This document shows positions 17,258 to 25,599 of a stretch of DNA of 59,374 bases, piece by piece (the stretch's first letter is position 1; every line of letters starts with the position of its first letter). Location: the NCBI GenBank assembly GCA_002402175.1, contig NVVJ01000009.1, positions 4,901 through 64,274 on the forward strand, in the 5' to 3' direction. The notes under the pieces are model-generated. The model saw only the letters and a program-made list of their open reading frames with translations. It was not told where the DNA came from and made no database searches. The stretch comes from SAR86 cluster bacterium (lineage in GTDB: Bacteria > Pseudomonadota > Gammaproteobacteria > Pseudomonadales > Pseudohongiellaceae). The translations under genes and the position numbers were made by a program.

Positions 17258-17857
17258 ATGAATAACACTTTTAAAGTACTGTCTCGCCTAATCCTGCTTT
17301 CGGCAGCCTTTATTGCCCCGTACGCATCAGCAACAGTTATTGACTTCGAAGGGATACCTGATGGTGATTTTTCTTTCGGCACTGAGGACGGTTACAATCT
17401 TTCTGTGAATTCAAACGGATGGATCTCGCTTTGGGGTAGTGGTGGAAACGGCACCATTAATTTCGGCGCCCAATCTCCGGACGGAAGCGCCCCTGTATTG
17501 ACGATCACGAAGTCGGGTGGCGGAGTTTTTAATTTTGAATCTATTGATCTAAAACACTTCGGGTCCAGTCCCGATAGCGTTATTCAAGGTTTTCTATCAG
17601 CGTCCTTAGTAGGGCAAGATGTGTACAATCCTACAGATGGAGGCACTATGGCAACCTTCGGAGCATCCGCTCTCTTGGGAGTAGCCGTGGACAGTTTAGT
17701 TATTATGCATATCCCTTACAGCCATCAAATTTTGTTGGATAATATTGTTCTCTCTGAGGCGAGCGTTCCAGAGCCCTCCATTCTTGTTCTTTTATCCATC
17801 GGCTTAATAGGGTTAGGAGCAAGACGGCGACGCATTCATCAAACGAACCCGGTCTAG
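17258..17857 (+). CDS. PEP-CTERM domain protein (199 residues)
   Basis: Exported protein for exosortase sorting. The signal peptide spans about residues 1-25 (SRLILLSAAFIAPYASA). The C-terminal sorting signal is complete: VPEPSILVLLSIGLIGLG followed by ARRRR. The central part is Gly/Ser/Asp-rich with no recognised catalytic motif; the opening VIDFEGIPDG and a repeated FGxxS style resemble small beta-sandwich PEP-CTERM proteins. The Shine-Dalgarno is weak. Transcription is probably from the sigma-54 promoter at 17175. It is monocistronic by spacing. Exact function is unknown. Confidence 0.9.
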   Translation: MNNTFKVLSRLILLSAAFIAPYASATVIDFEGIPDGDFSFGTEDGYNLSVNSNGWISLWGSGGNGTINFGAQSPDGSAPVLTITKSGGGVFNFESIDLKHFGSSPDSVIQGFLSASLVGQDVYNPTDGGTMATFGASALLGVAVDSLVIMHIPYSHQILLDNIVLSEASVPEPSILVLLSIGLIGLGARRRRIHQTNPV

Positions 17858-17958
17858 ACGTGTCGAAATAGCCCCGCACAGAGAAGTTGTTTTAAAACAG
17901 CTTCGTATAATTGCCCGAAGCAAAAAATAATTGCTAACTCACCCCTCCTACAGGTTCC

Positions 17959-18516
17959 TTACATTATCCACGTCATTAAACTGAACCTGTCACCGCTGGT
18001 TACTTTTTGGACCTGATGGGGATACATGAAGTTTGAAGGAAATACGATAACCGAGCCTTGCTGTGTTTCAGGAACAAAACCTCCATCGCATAAGTCGAAT
18101 TCACCCCCTTCGTAGTTATCATTAAGCATGACAAGCACAGTCACGTGTGGGTAGCCAAACTGCTGCCCATGACTGTGGTGAATATTGTCGATATGCTGCT
18201 CCATAAAGCCACCTACCGGGTAATGATTTAATCTAAAGGGAGTAAAGCGTTGAGGCTCGAATTTGGGATGTTTCTGTAAATATTTCACGACTGCTTTTTG
18301 AAAATGCGCTTGGAATTCGCTATAGAATTTCATGTCTTGCTGAATCCAGAACTCCTCCATTTTCACTCTTTCGGCGGTCTGGGTCATGATGCCTGTGCCG
18401 TCGGAAAATGTAGAAGATTCCCACTTTGCATTTTCCTTGTAATGAGAGATCAGCTCATCGCACAATTTTCCGTCCACAAAACCTGGGAAAAACTCTATGT
18501 AATCTAAAATTGACAT
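17959..18516 (-). CDS. 2OG-Fe(II) oxygenase (prolyl hydroxylase-like)
   Basis: Non-haem iron dioxygenase of about 185 residues. The iron ligands are visible as H and D in EQHIDN (108/110), the distal H in YPHQV (167), and the 2-oxoglutarate-binding R in GDRFSL (177), within a P4Hc/PKHD-like double-stranded beta helix (HVTVLVMLNDNYEGGEF, GSVIVFPSNFMYPHQV). The ATG at 18516 lies 11 nt from AGGAG; an in-frame TTG at 18522 is better spaced, so the start is ambiguous. It follows another 2OG oxygenase by only about 20 nt, suggesting an operon of two cooperating hydroxylases. Substrate unknown. Confidence 0.87.
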   Translation of the reverse strand: MSILDYIEFFPGFVDGKLCDELISHYKENAKWESSTFSDGTGIMTQTAERVKMEEFWIQQDMKFYSEFQAHFQKAVVKYLQKHPKFEPQRFTPFRLNHYPVGGFMEQHIDNIHHSHGQQFGYPHVTVLVMLNDNYEGGEFDLCDGGFVPETQQGSVIVFPSNFMYPHQVQKVTSGDRFSLMTWIM

Positions 18517-18540
18517 GAGCAATAACTCTCCTAAAATGTT

Positions 18541-19296
18541 TTAGCGATCACGGAACCAGCCGGTAATGGCCAGGCGACCGAAAGGCGCGAAGTGTGGGAC
18601 AAAACTTACATTGTGGTCTTGCGGAACAAGGAACATATTCAAACAATTGAACCGCGGCTTATATCCGGCGACGATGTCGCCATTCTCATCAAAGAAATTC
18701 AGGTAGCCGCCCCAATCGGGCCGCCATTCGCGGGTACAGAAATTCAACACATAAGCCACCAGCCAGCCCTGTTCGGCTTCAATATCCTGATGCAAGGAAA
18801 GGAACTGGCCAGGTACGTAGAGAGTGGCTTGAGCGTCAGCCCATTTTATCGCCGGAAGATCGGTGACTTCTCGCACCAGGTCCAGGAACAGTTTGGAGTT
18901 CAAGTCCTTCAGTAAATCATCGTGCGCTTTACCCGCTGACCAACCCTCTTGATAGGCATCGAACATCTGGTATTGCGAGTAGAGAAACGCGAAATCTGAT
19001 TTGCCCATAGAGGCAGACAGCTTTTGCCCGATAGCTTGATGTTCGCTCTGGGATAAGCCCATTGCGGCCTCGCGTCGCAGCTTGTGAGGGCCGTCTTCGC
19101 CAGCGTTCCAGGACATTCCCCAGGGGGTGTTATTAACCAGCAGCTGCGCAATCTTGTTGGCAGAGTCTTCGGTGAGAACATTCTGGATTTGAACCCTTTT
19201 GTGCTCGGCGAACACCGCGGCCAACTGCTCCCGGTCAATATCAGGATTGATCTTAAGCAACTCCGTTGTTTCGGTTGAAGGGCCGGAAAATGCCAT
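18541..19296 (-). CDS. 2OG-Fe(II) oxygenase, Tpa1/OGFOD-like
   Basis: Second iron/2-oxoglutarate dioxygenase of the pair, 251 residues. The catalytic core is in the C-terminal half: LSLHQDIE gives the HxD ligands (H169, D171), followed by VAYVLNFCTREWRPDWGGYLNFFDENG. A distal histidine (H228 or H235) and R241 in APFGRLAITGWFR come next. The layout resembles the prolyl-hydroxylase branch acting on protein substrates. AGGAG precedes the ATG. It is upstream of and co-directional with the smaller 2OG oxygenase. The native substrate cannot be deduced. Confidence 0.86.
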   Translation of the reverse strand: MAFSGPSTETTELLKINPDIDREQLAAVFAEHKRVQIQNVLTEDSANKIAQLLVNNTPWGMSWNAGEDGPHKLRREAAMGLSQSEHQAIGQKLSASMGKSDFAFLYSQYQMFDAYQEGWSAGKAHDDLLKDLNSKLFLDLVREVTDLPAIKWADAQATLYVPGQFLSLHQDIEAEQGWLVAYVLNFCTREWRPDWGGYLNFFDENGDIVAGYKPRFNCLNMFLVPQDHNVSFVPHFAPFGRLAITGWFRDR

Positions 19297-19573
19297 TGCT
19301 TACTCCTAAATCGTGACAGCTGCAGTATCGTAACGTCGGTACGCCAGGGTTTGCCTGCAGGTTCGTGTTCACTGAAACAGGCAGGAGCTTCGGTACGCAT
19401 TATAACGTCTATCCGTAGGAAGGCTACGGCTTGGGGGAAACCACAGGACACTCACATGTCACGCTAGCAAAACGCTCTGGAGTCAAAGGCTCTCAAACCC
19501 ACGCGATAGTGTTTCTCTATTAGGGCTGCATTAGAGCTGCGTAGAGTAGTTCGATAGAAGACTATAGCTAGAA
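19297..19573. other. Gene-free stretch upstream of the 2OG oxygenase pair
   Basis: No gene is supported here. The octamer CGGTACGC occurs twice as a direct repeat (19337-19344, 19391-19398), and GCCTG/CAGGC (19353, 19378) can form a small stem between them. It presumably holds the promoter of the oxygenase operon (minus strand), though no clear -35/-10 pair stood out. Confidence 0.4.
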
Positions 19574-19607
19574 CAAAAAAAGGAAGGGCTATGCCCTTCC
19601 TTTTTTT
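19574..19607. terminator. Bidirectional rho-independent terminator after nhaB
   Basis: A perfect 8-bp stem GGAAGGGC/GCCCTTCC with a TAT loop is flanked by A7 on the left and T7 on the right. It sits 40 bp past the nhaB stop (minus strand) and could also stop + strand transcripts. Confidence 0.92.
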
Positions 19608-19644
19608 GATGCCCCGGAAAAAGGGCGTTGCTATTTAGTAGGTT

Positions 19645-21156
19645 TTAGCCGAGCCAGCTGTACATGATGAATCCGGCTACTGTAGTACAAACCAGGAAGT
19701 AGGGCAGTGCCATATACACCATGCGGCCATAACCCAACCTAATGCGAGGAGCGATTGACGACATCAATAGAAACAGGAATGCAGCCTGTCCGTTTGGTGT
19801 AGACATGCTAGGGATACCAGTTCCCATAACCACGGCGACCGACTGAGCCTCGAAAACTTCTCTGGTCATTAGGCCTTGCTCCATTAACGGCGTAATCTGA
19901 TCCATGTAGATAGTCGCAACAAATACGTTGTCACTGATGGCAGATAACAGGCCGTTGGTCAGGAATACCATGAATACCTGCTGGCTTCCTTCCATTTCCA
20001 GTACCCAATTCATCACCGGGGTAAACATCTCCTGGCTATTGATCATCGCAACGATCACATAGAAAACAACGAGTAAAGCTGCGAAAGGTAGTCCCGGCGC
20101 AAAAGCCTGACCGAGTTTATGCTCATCAGTTACACCAGTAATTGCTGAGCCAAGAATAATCACACCTAGTCCGATCAGTCCGATTTCGGCAAGGTGAAGC
20201 GAGAGGGCAATAATCATTAAGACGGCAACCACCGCTTGAAAAACTATTACAAGCTCGTCACCTCGAGTGGCTTCCCGCTTTCGTTTCTCATCCTCATCTG
20301 CAAGAATTTGTCTCACAGCAGTAGGAAGTTCAGCGCCGTAGCCAAACCAGCCTAATTTCTCCAGAGCGTAGCAAGTAAAGATACCAGCAAATAGAGTTGG
20401 GATTGTGGCAGGGCCCACCATCTGGATGAATGTCACGAAGTCCCATCCGGCTGCACCGCCGATAACGATATTTTCGGGCTCACCCACCAAGGTACATACA
20501 CCGCCGATGGCTGTGCCTATAGCGCCGTGCATGAGAAGGCCGCGCAAGTACGCGCGAAAAGCATCAAGGTCTTCTCTGTGCAATTCGTCAATGTGCCCGT
20601 CATCAGGGTCCGGGTCGTCGTGATAGCCTACTTTTGAGACCACTTTCTCATACACATCATAGAAAGAGGTGGCGAGGGCGATGAGTACAGCCAAAATAGT
20701 TAACGCATCGAGAAAGGCAGAAAGCACCGCAACGACAGAAATAGTCACTACGTTCATCACTACACGAGATTTAATCCCTAATAGAACCCCGCTGATGAAC
20801 TTGAACAGCATCTCCCTCAGAAAATGCACACCAGCCACCATGAAGATAACCAGAAGAATTACCGGTAATCCGTGCTCAACTTCTTCGTATACGTGGTGGG
20901 AGTCGGTGAGTTGCATGAGTAGCACTTGCAAGGCCAGCAAGCCGCCGGATTGCAGAGGGAAGCACTTTAGAGCCATCGCAAGCGTTGCAATGAACTCGAA
21001 CAGGATTATCCAGGACGTAAGGAGTGGACCAAGCACGAAATAAAAAACAACATTCATTACGAGAGCCGCTAATATTGTTTGCTTGTACCAAGTAGGGGCG
21101 TGCCCCAGGAACATCGCCAAGGGCGAGTTGGGGTAGTGGTGTGCTGCTGATGACAT
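19645..21156 (-). CDS. nhaB: Na+/H+ antiporter NhaB
   Basis: Inner-membrane sodium/proton antiporter of 503 residues, close to the usual ~510. The N-terminus FLGHAPTWYKQTILAALV matches the NhaB pattern, as do EFIATLAMALKCFPLQSGGLLA, SAFLDALTILAVLIA, VGEPENIVIGGAAGW and SDNVFVATIY. About twelve hydrophobic segments are seen, with a charged cytoplasmic loop around residues 175-200. It is preceded by a divergent SGNH hydrolase gene and followed by its own terminator. It fits a marine, sodium-rich habitat. Confidence 0.97.
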   Translation of the reverse strand: MSSAAHHYPNSPLAMFLGHAPTWYKQTILAALVMNVVFYFVLGPLLTSWIILFEFIATLAMALKCFPLQSGGLLALQVLLMQLTDSHHVYEEVEHGLPVILLVIFMVAGVHFLREMLFKFISGVLLGIKSRVVMNVVTISVVAVLSAFLDALTILAVLIALATSFYDVYEKVVSKVGYHDDPDPDDGHIDELHREDLDAFRAYLRGLLMHGAIGTAIGGVCTLVGEPENIVIGGAAGWDFVTFIQMVGPATIPTLFAGIFTCYALEKLGWFGYGAELPTAVRQILADEDEKRKREATRGDELVIVFQAVVAVLMIIALSLHLAEIGLIGLGVIILGSAITGVTDEHKLGQAFAPGLPFAALLVVFYVIVAMINSQEMFTPVMNWVLEMEGSQQVFMVFLTNGLLSAISDNVFVATIYMDQITPLMEQGLMTREVFEAQSVAVVMGTGIPSMSTPNGQAAFLFLLMSSIAPRIRLGYGRMVYMALPYFLVCTTVAGFIMYSWLG

Positions 21157-21219
21157 CTAATTCTTCCTTATTATTTTCGACTACTGGATTACCCGAGTCG
21201 AGGTTCAGTCAAATATACC

Positions 21220-21306
21220 GAGTTAAAGGGGCCATAACGAATAAATTTTAACTAGATGCTAAAATAACAGGAAATTGCTTAAAAATATCCATTACCGCCT
21301 TTTTTT
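21220..21306 (+). repeat. Intergenic inverted-repeat element, copy 3 of 3
   Basis: Left arm AAAGGGGCCATAACGAATAA pairs imperfectly with the right arm around ATCCATTACCGCCTTTTTTT. The middle retains CTAAAATAACAGGAAATTG and CTTAAAAATAT as in copies 1 and 2. It is the most diverged copy. Its T-run ends about 19 bp before the ATG of the SGNH hydrolase, so the element must lie in that gene's leader or promoter region. Confidence 0.75.
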
Positions 21307-21325
21307 CCCAACCTAGGAGAACTCC

Positions 21326-22159
21326 ATGAGAAAGATAATCACCTTAACTGCACTTTGCTGCTCATTGCTCACCGCTACTGCGGCCTTCTCTGAGGATGTG
21401 CCTGCTGCAGCATTGGTGCCGGGCGCCAAATATGTCTCGCTCGGTAGCTCATTCGCGGCAGGACCAGGTGTTGCTAACCAATTGGGATCCTGTGGACGTT
21501 CTGATAACAACTACTCGCATCTTGTTGCTGCTGCGCTGGGTCTCATGCTCACTGATGTGAGTTGCAACGGTGCGACCACTGCCAATATTCTTGATACTCC
21601 TCAAGGTGATGCTGCCCCACAGATCGATGCCGTCAGCCGTGACACGGCGCTGGTTACCGTCACCATCGGCGGCAATGACATTAGCTTTACTTCATCGACT
21701 TTTGCCTGCGCCGGAACAACCCAGGACGAGCATTGCACTGCCAACCTCGATCTGACAATGATCGATGACGCTGTAAATCAACTCCCCGCCAAGCTTGGTG
21801 AGATGCTCGATGCCATCAAGGCTAAGGCACCACAGGCCACCATTGTGCTAGTGACCTATCCGCGAGTCTTCCCCTCAGATGCAGCAAACTGCGGTGAGCT
21901 TGAATTGAGTGCCGACGACACCAGCTATCTGGCTGCACTTGGTCAGAAGCTAGAGGCCGCTTTCGTGAGCGCCACCTCAAGTAGGCAAAGCCTTATCGCT
22001 GATGCCTATGTGCGCGCAGAAGGTCATGGGCCCTGTGACACGGCTGAGCGTTGGATCAACGGTGCCAATGTCGCGGACACCGGGATTCGCTACCACCCTA
22101 CGGCTAAGGGACATATAGAGATGGCGCGATTGGTGCGGGCCGCATTGGGAAGTATCTGA
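21326..22159 (+). CDS. Secreted SGNH/GDSL-family hydrolase
   Basis: Exported esterase or lipase-like protein of 277 residues with a signal peptide (about 1-22). Block I reads YVSLGSSFAAGPG, placing the nucleophile at S42 with Ser replacing the usual Asp of GDS. Block III is TIGGNDIS (oxyanion Asn, N117). Block V is GIRYHPTAKGH with the catalytic Asp/His pair near the end. Several cysteines resemble the disulfides of the Streptomyces SEST-type branch. AGGAG precedes the ATG. Codon use looks more G/C-rich than neighbours, hinting at acquisition. The substrate is not predictable. Confidence 0.87.
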   Translation: MRKIITLTALCCSLLTATAAFSEDVPAAALVPGAKYVSLGSSFAAGPGVANQLGSCGRSDNNYSHLVAAALGLMLTDVSCNGATTANILDTPQGDAAPQIDAVSRDTALVTVTIGGNDISFTSSTFACAGTTQDEHCTANLDLTMIDDAVNQLPAKLGEMLDAIKAKAPQATIVLVTYPRVFPSDAANCGELELSADDTSYLAALGQKLEAAFVSATSSRQSLIADAYVRAEGHGPCDTAERWINGANVADTGIRYHPTAKGHIEMARLVRAALGSI

Positions 22160-22314
22160 GGTAACCAAGGGGCGGTTAACTGGGTAAATTAGTTAATGTC
22201 GTGGAGATATAGGGAGATTTCCCTTTTAACACACTTTATTACAGTCCCGTTTATCACTACTTATATTCCCTATGGTATCCTCCACTGGATTTTGCATCTT
22301 ATGAGGCTATAAAA

Positions 22315-24372
22315 ATGAAAACACGTTCTTCAACAATCTCTGGCTCATTCGCCAAGAAGCTCGCTACATTGAGCTGTATGGCTGCCGTTCTGGGCTTAAC
22401 GCCACAGATGGCCTTGAGTCAGAATTTAGTTAACGACGATACCGCCGAGTGGTTTACCCTTGGTGGCGACTACGCCCACACACGCTACACCCCTGCCGAT
22501 GAAATCACCGCTGAAAACTTCAGCGACTTAGAAGTCGTCTGGGAATGGGATGGCTCAAGCTTCAACGGTCAATCAGGTCGTTCAACTCCTACTTATGTAG
22601 ATGGCAAGCTATTCACCGTATCTGGTGCTCGCCGTAATGTGGTTGCGATCGATCCCAAAACAGGTGAGACGTTGTGGTCTTACCGTCTGCCAAACACAGG
22701 ACGCTGGGAATATTCCATGCGCGCCTCCTACGGAAAAGGTATTGCCTACTCCAGAATAGACGGCAAGGGCGTGGTTTATATCTCCACACCGGGTTTCTTT
22801 CTGGTCGCATTGGATGCTGAAACTGGCGCTCCTCTTGAGGGCTTCGGTGGACAAGTGCCGGTAGAAGGCTTTCCTACTACTGGTGTTGTGGACATGCTCG
22901 CTGATCTGGGACACCCCTATGATCCTTATGAAGGCATTCCTCTGGAAACTGGCTATATCACTACGTCCTCACCCCCAATCGTTGTTAATGACACGATTAT
23001 CGTAGGCAACTCAGCCGAGCAAGGTTATTTGCAGGCGAGAATAGAGAACGTTCCAGGCGATATTTTGGCCTATGACAAGGTCACCGGTGAATTCAAATGG
23101 AAATTCAATGTGATTCCACAGCCAGGTGAGTACGGCCATGAAACCTGGGAAAATGACGCCTGGCAATGGACAGGAGATGTATCTTCTTGGGCACCTCTGA
23201 CAGCCGATCCTGAGAACAATATTGTCTATGTTCCAACCAATCCTCCTACAATCGATTACTACGGCGGCTTCCGTCCTGGTGATGGTCTGTTTGGTACTAG
23301 CTTGATTGCGCTGGATACAGAAACTGGCGAGCGTCGCTGGCATTTCCAGACAGTTCACCACGATGTGTGGAACTACGATAACCCAGCGGCACCGATACAG
23401 CTGGACCTGAATATTCCAGGACGAGGTATGATTCCTTCTGTATCCCAGGTAACAAAACAGGGTTTTGTTTACTCTTTCAACCGCATGACCGGTGAGCCAA
23501 TTTGGCCAATGGAAGAACGAGCCGTTCCTGCCTCAGAAGTTCCTGGCGAGAAACTGTCAACAACACAGCCTTTCCCAAGCAAGCCGCCTGCCTTTGAAAT
23601 GCAGGGCCTGACTCAGGACGACCTGATTGACTTCACACCTGCACTGCGCAGAGAAGCACTTGAAGTGATGGCTAATTACGATATGGGGCCTTTGTTTAAT
23701 CCGCCAATCCATTCCGATGACCCATCAGGAAAGATAGCTTCTGCTATGTGCCCAGGTGACGGTGGTGGTGCAAATATCAATAACCCACCAGTAGCGGACC
23801 CTACTTCAGGCTTCCTCTATGTTACCTCCAGAAAAGCTTGTAGCTGGCAACGAATTATTCCTGGCGATGAGGCAGATGCTCGCATCGATGCCCCAACAGG
23901 AACTACCTTCGCAGCCTATGCCAATGGCGCCCGCCCTAGGCCACCTCGCCTCGATTCAGGCTTGCCTTACTTTAAGCCACCGTACAGCACGATTACTGCT
24001 TACGATATGAACACAGGTGAGATTGCGTTCCAGATACCTACTGGTGAAACACCAGATCGTATCCGCAACAACCCTGCTTTGGCTGGTGTTGATATAGGTG
24101 ATACCGGTACTGGTAATGCTATTACCATGGTAACTACTGCGAACATGCTGATCTATTCAGACATGGATCACGACGGTAGAACTGCACTTCTGTACGGTAT
24201 CGATAAAAAGACCGGCGAAGAAGTTGGTCGCATCGAAGTGCCAGCGCAAAGCCGTTACGGCATGAGCTCCTGGATGCACGATGGACATCAGTACATCATA
24301 TTGCAAACTGGCTCTAAGCTTACTGCAATGGCATTACCTGGAGCGGCAGCTCAGGGTGGTGCTGCACACTAG
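22315..24372 (+). CDS. PQQ-dependent dehydrogenase, periplasmic
   Basis: Quinoprotein dehydrogenase of 685 residues with a signal peptide ending near ALSQ (residue 36). It has the eight-bladed propeller of this family: repeated W-motif blades such as DPKTGETLWSYRLP, DKVTGEFKWKF, DTETGERRWHF and NRMTGEPIWP, and the conserved HHDVWNYDNPAAPIQLDL and SWMHDGHQYI segments. There is no adjacent Cys-Cys pair and no C-terminal cytochrome c domain, so it is nearer the sugar/polyol dehydrogenase group than methanol or ethanol dehydrogenases. GAGG precedes the ATG. The paralogue at 43959-46013 shares the same PFP..LIDFTP region. Substrate unknown. Confidence 0.9.
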   Translation: MKTRSSTISGSFAKKLATLSCMAAVLGLTPQMALSQNLVNDDTAEWFTLGGDYAHTRYTPADEITAENFSDLEVVWEWDGSSFNGQSGRSTPTYVDGKLFTVSGARRNVVAIDPKTGETLWSYRLPNTGRWEYSMRASYGKGIAYSRIDGKGVVYISTPGFFLVALDAETGAPLEGFGGQVPVEGFPTTGVVDMLADLGHPYDPYEGIPLETGYITTSSPPIVVNDTIIVGNSAEQGYLQARIENVPGDILAYDKVTGEFKWKFNVIPQPGEYGHETWENDAWQWTGDVSSWAPLTADPENNIVYVPTNPPTIDYYGGFRPGDGLFGTSLIALDTETGERRWHFQTVHHDVWNYDNPAAPIQLDLNIPGRGMIPSVSQVTKQGFVYSFNRMTGEPIWPMEERAVPASEVPGEKLSTTQPFPSKPPAFEMQGLTQDDLIDFTPALRREALEVMANYDMGPLFNPPIHSDDPSGKIASAMCPGDGGGANINNPPVADPTSGFLYVTSRKACSWQRIIPGDEADARIDAPTGTTFAAYANGARPRPPRLDSGLPYFKPPYSTITAYDMNTGEIAFQIPTGETPDRIRNNPALAGVDIGDTGTGNAITMVTTANMLIYSDMDHDGRTALLYGIDKKTGEEVGRIEVPAQSRYGMSSWMHDGHQYIILQTGSKLTAMALPGAAAQGGAAH

Positions 24373-24423
24373 TGTGGTGAGTCAATCTAGCTTGATTGAC
24401 ATACGGTAGTACGAAAAAGATAA

Positions 24424-24456
24424 GGGCGAAAGGATGGTAATCCTTTCGCCCTTTTT
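24424..24456 (+). terminator. Rho-independent terminator after the PQQ dehydrogenase
   Basis: A 12-bp perfect stem GGGCGAAAGGAT/ATCCTTTCGCCC with a GGTA loop is followed by five T. It lies about 50 bp after the stop of the dehydrogenase gene. Confidence 0.93.
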
Positions 24457-24750
24457 ACTGATTTCTAATCGGGCAGCGATAAGCAATCACATGGCCACTA
24501 TCGACCTCGCCATTATCGACCGTCGTGTTCACCGAGCCTTCGGCTAGCAGGTACCGTCCACCGCCGTCGGGCACAGTAACCAACACTTATTGTTATTCCG
24601 CTAACCGGGCTTACATTGCTCATTGGCGTAGCCGCAGAAGACGAGGGCAAGGAATCCGTCCATACTACTTCTCCTGTAACTACATCGATTGCCCGCATTG
24701 TGCGCTCTAGCACACCGCCCGTAATTCTGATCGCAATATTTGTCCAGTTT
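24455..24750 (-). pseudogene. Decayed 3' end of a PQQ-dependent dehydrogenase gene
   Basis: Read on the minus strand, one frame gives RAIDVVTGEVVWTDSLP and SSSAATPMSNVSPVSG, the last propeller blades of a quinoprotein dehydrogenase. After a frameshift near 24580-24620 the next frame continues VTVPDGGGRYLLAEGS and ends GHVIAYRCPIRNQ with a stop at 24455-24457. There is no 5' portion; a stop in frame lies just upstream at 24753. It is thus a truncated, frameshifted remnant, oriented opposite to the intact dehydrogenase next to it. It is not a copy of that gene's end, since the two differ. Confidence 0.72.
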
Positions 24751-24820
24751 CTTTACAAATGCCTTCTAACCGATTATTAAATATTTCATAACTTATTGTT
24801 TTTTAAAAAGTAATAAATCA

Positions 24821-24838
24821 TGGTATGTATTGTGCTTA
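24821..24838 (+). promoter_or_regulatory. Sigma-54 (RpoN) promoter of a PEP-CTERM gene
   Basis: TGGTATGTATTGTGCTTA differs by one base from the element at 17175-17192 and has the same GG-N10-GC spacing. It lies 65 nt before the ATG at 24900. The near-identity of 18 bp before two otherwise unrelated PEP-CTERM genes makes a shared promoter type likely. Confidence 0.75.
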
Positions 24839-24899
24839 TTTATTTCTACGATATATATATAAAATGTCCTTCGGTTTTCGTCTGTATAGGAACGTAACA

Positions 24900-25508
24900 A
24901 TGAAAAGTTTCACCTGTTTAACACTAACGTCAATATTAACGCTGATATTGATCCCGTCAGCCACGGCAGGCCTGATAGACCACGGCTCATTTGCAACAGA
25001 TGATATAACCGGATTCGATTGGTTAGATATGTCATATACCGACGGATTAACTTTTGCCAATGTTGTGACGCTGACCAACGGTGGTGCATTAGATGATTGG
25101 TCGATCGCCGATACTGATCTGGTGATCGAGATGATAGCTGGACACATCGGTACGACACCTGTCGGAGGATGGTCTGCGGGCCAAATTGGAGTATCCAGCA
25201 TCGTTGGTATTTTAGGCGCTACGGCAGGAACACCACCATATACCGGTTATATCTATGCAATGACCAGCGATCTGACTGTGATTAGTGGTACCAGCTACCA
25301 GGCCCAGGTTGGCATCGGATACTCGAATTCAAAGCCAGGCCAAGGATATTTCTGCGACCCATGTTCAGCGACTACAGTAACCGATCCAACTAACTGGGGT
25401 GGGACCTGGCTGTATCGTGATCAGACCTCAGTCCCCGAACCTGCGTCATTCGTACTTCTTGGTATTGGCCTTGCAGGACTGAGACTTAGACGACGAAAAA
25501 AGCACTAG
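24900..25508 (+). CDS. PEP-CTERM domain protein (202 residues)
   Basis: Exported protein with a signal peptide (residues 1-23, TLTSILTLILIPSATAG) and a complete sorting signal VPEPASFVLLGIGLAGL followed by RLRRRKKH. The central region (DITGFDWLDM, WGGTWLYRDQ) resembles other small PEP-CTERM proteins with a lectin-like or DUF-type fold, but no function is assigned. I chose the ATG at 24900 with AGGAA upstream; an upstream in-frame ATG lies inside the sigma-54 promoter and is not usable. A decayed copy of part of this gene family lies at 30715-30790. Confidence 0.9.
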   Translation: MKSFTCLTLTSILTLILIPSATAGLIDHGSFATDDITGFDWLDMSYTDGLTFANVVTLTNGGALDDWSIADTDLVIEMIAGHIGTTPVGGWSAGQIGVSSIVGILGATAGTPPYTGYIYAMTSDLTVISGTSYQAQVGIGYSNSKPGQGYFCDPCSATTVTDPTNWGGTWLYRDQTSVPEPASFVLLGIGLAGLRLRRRKKH

Positions 25509-25599
25509 TCACCAAGCGTAAATCTCATGGTGCTAATAAATAGGGCAATTATACTCATAGAAATATAAACTCCTTACTATCAACATACGGAATTTGTCT

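Noticed and set aside
18909..19451. Long 180-codon open frame on the minus strand overlapping the larger 2OG oxygenase
   Set aside because: It lies in another frame of the same strand, has no recognisable motif, and the oxygenase frame carries the catalytic residues.
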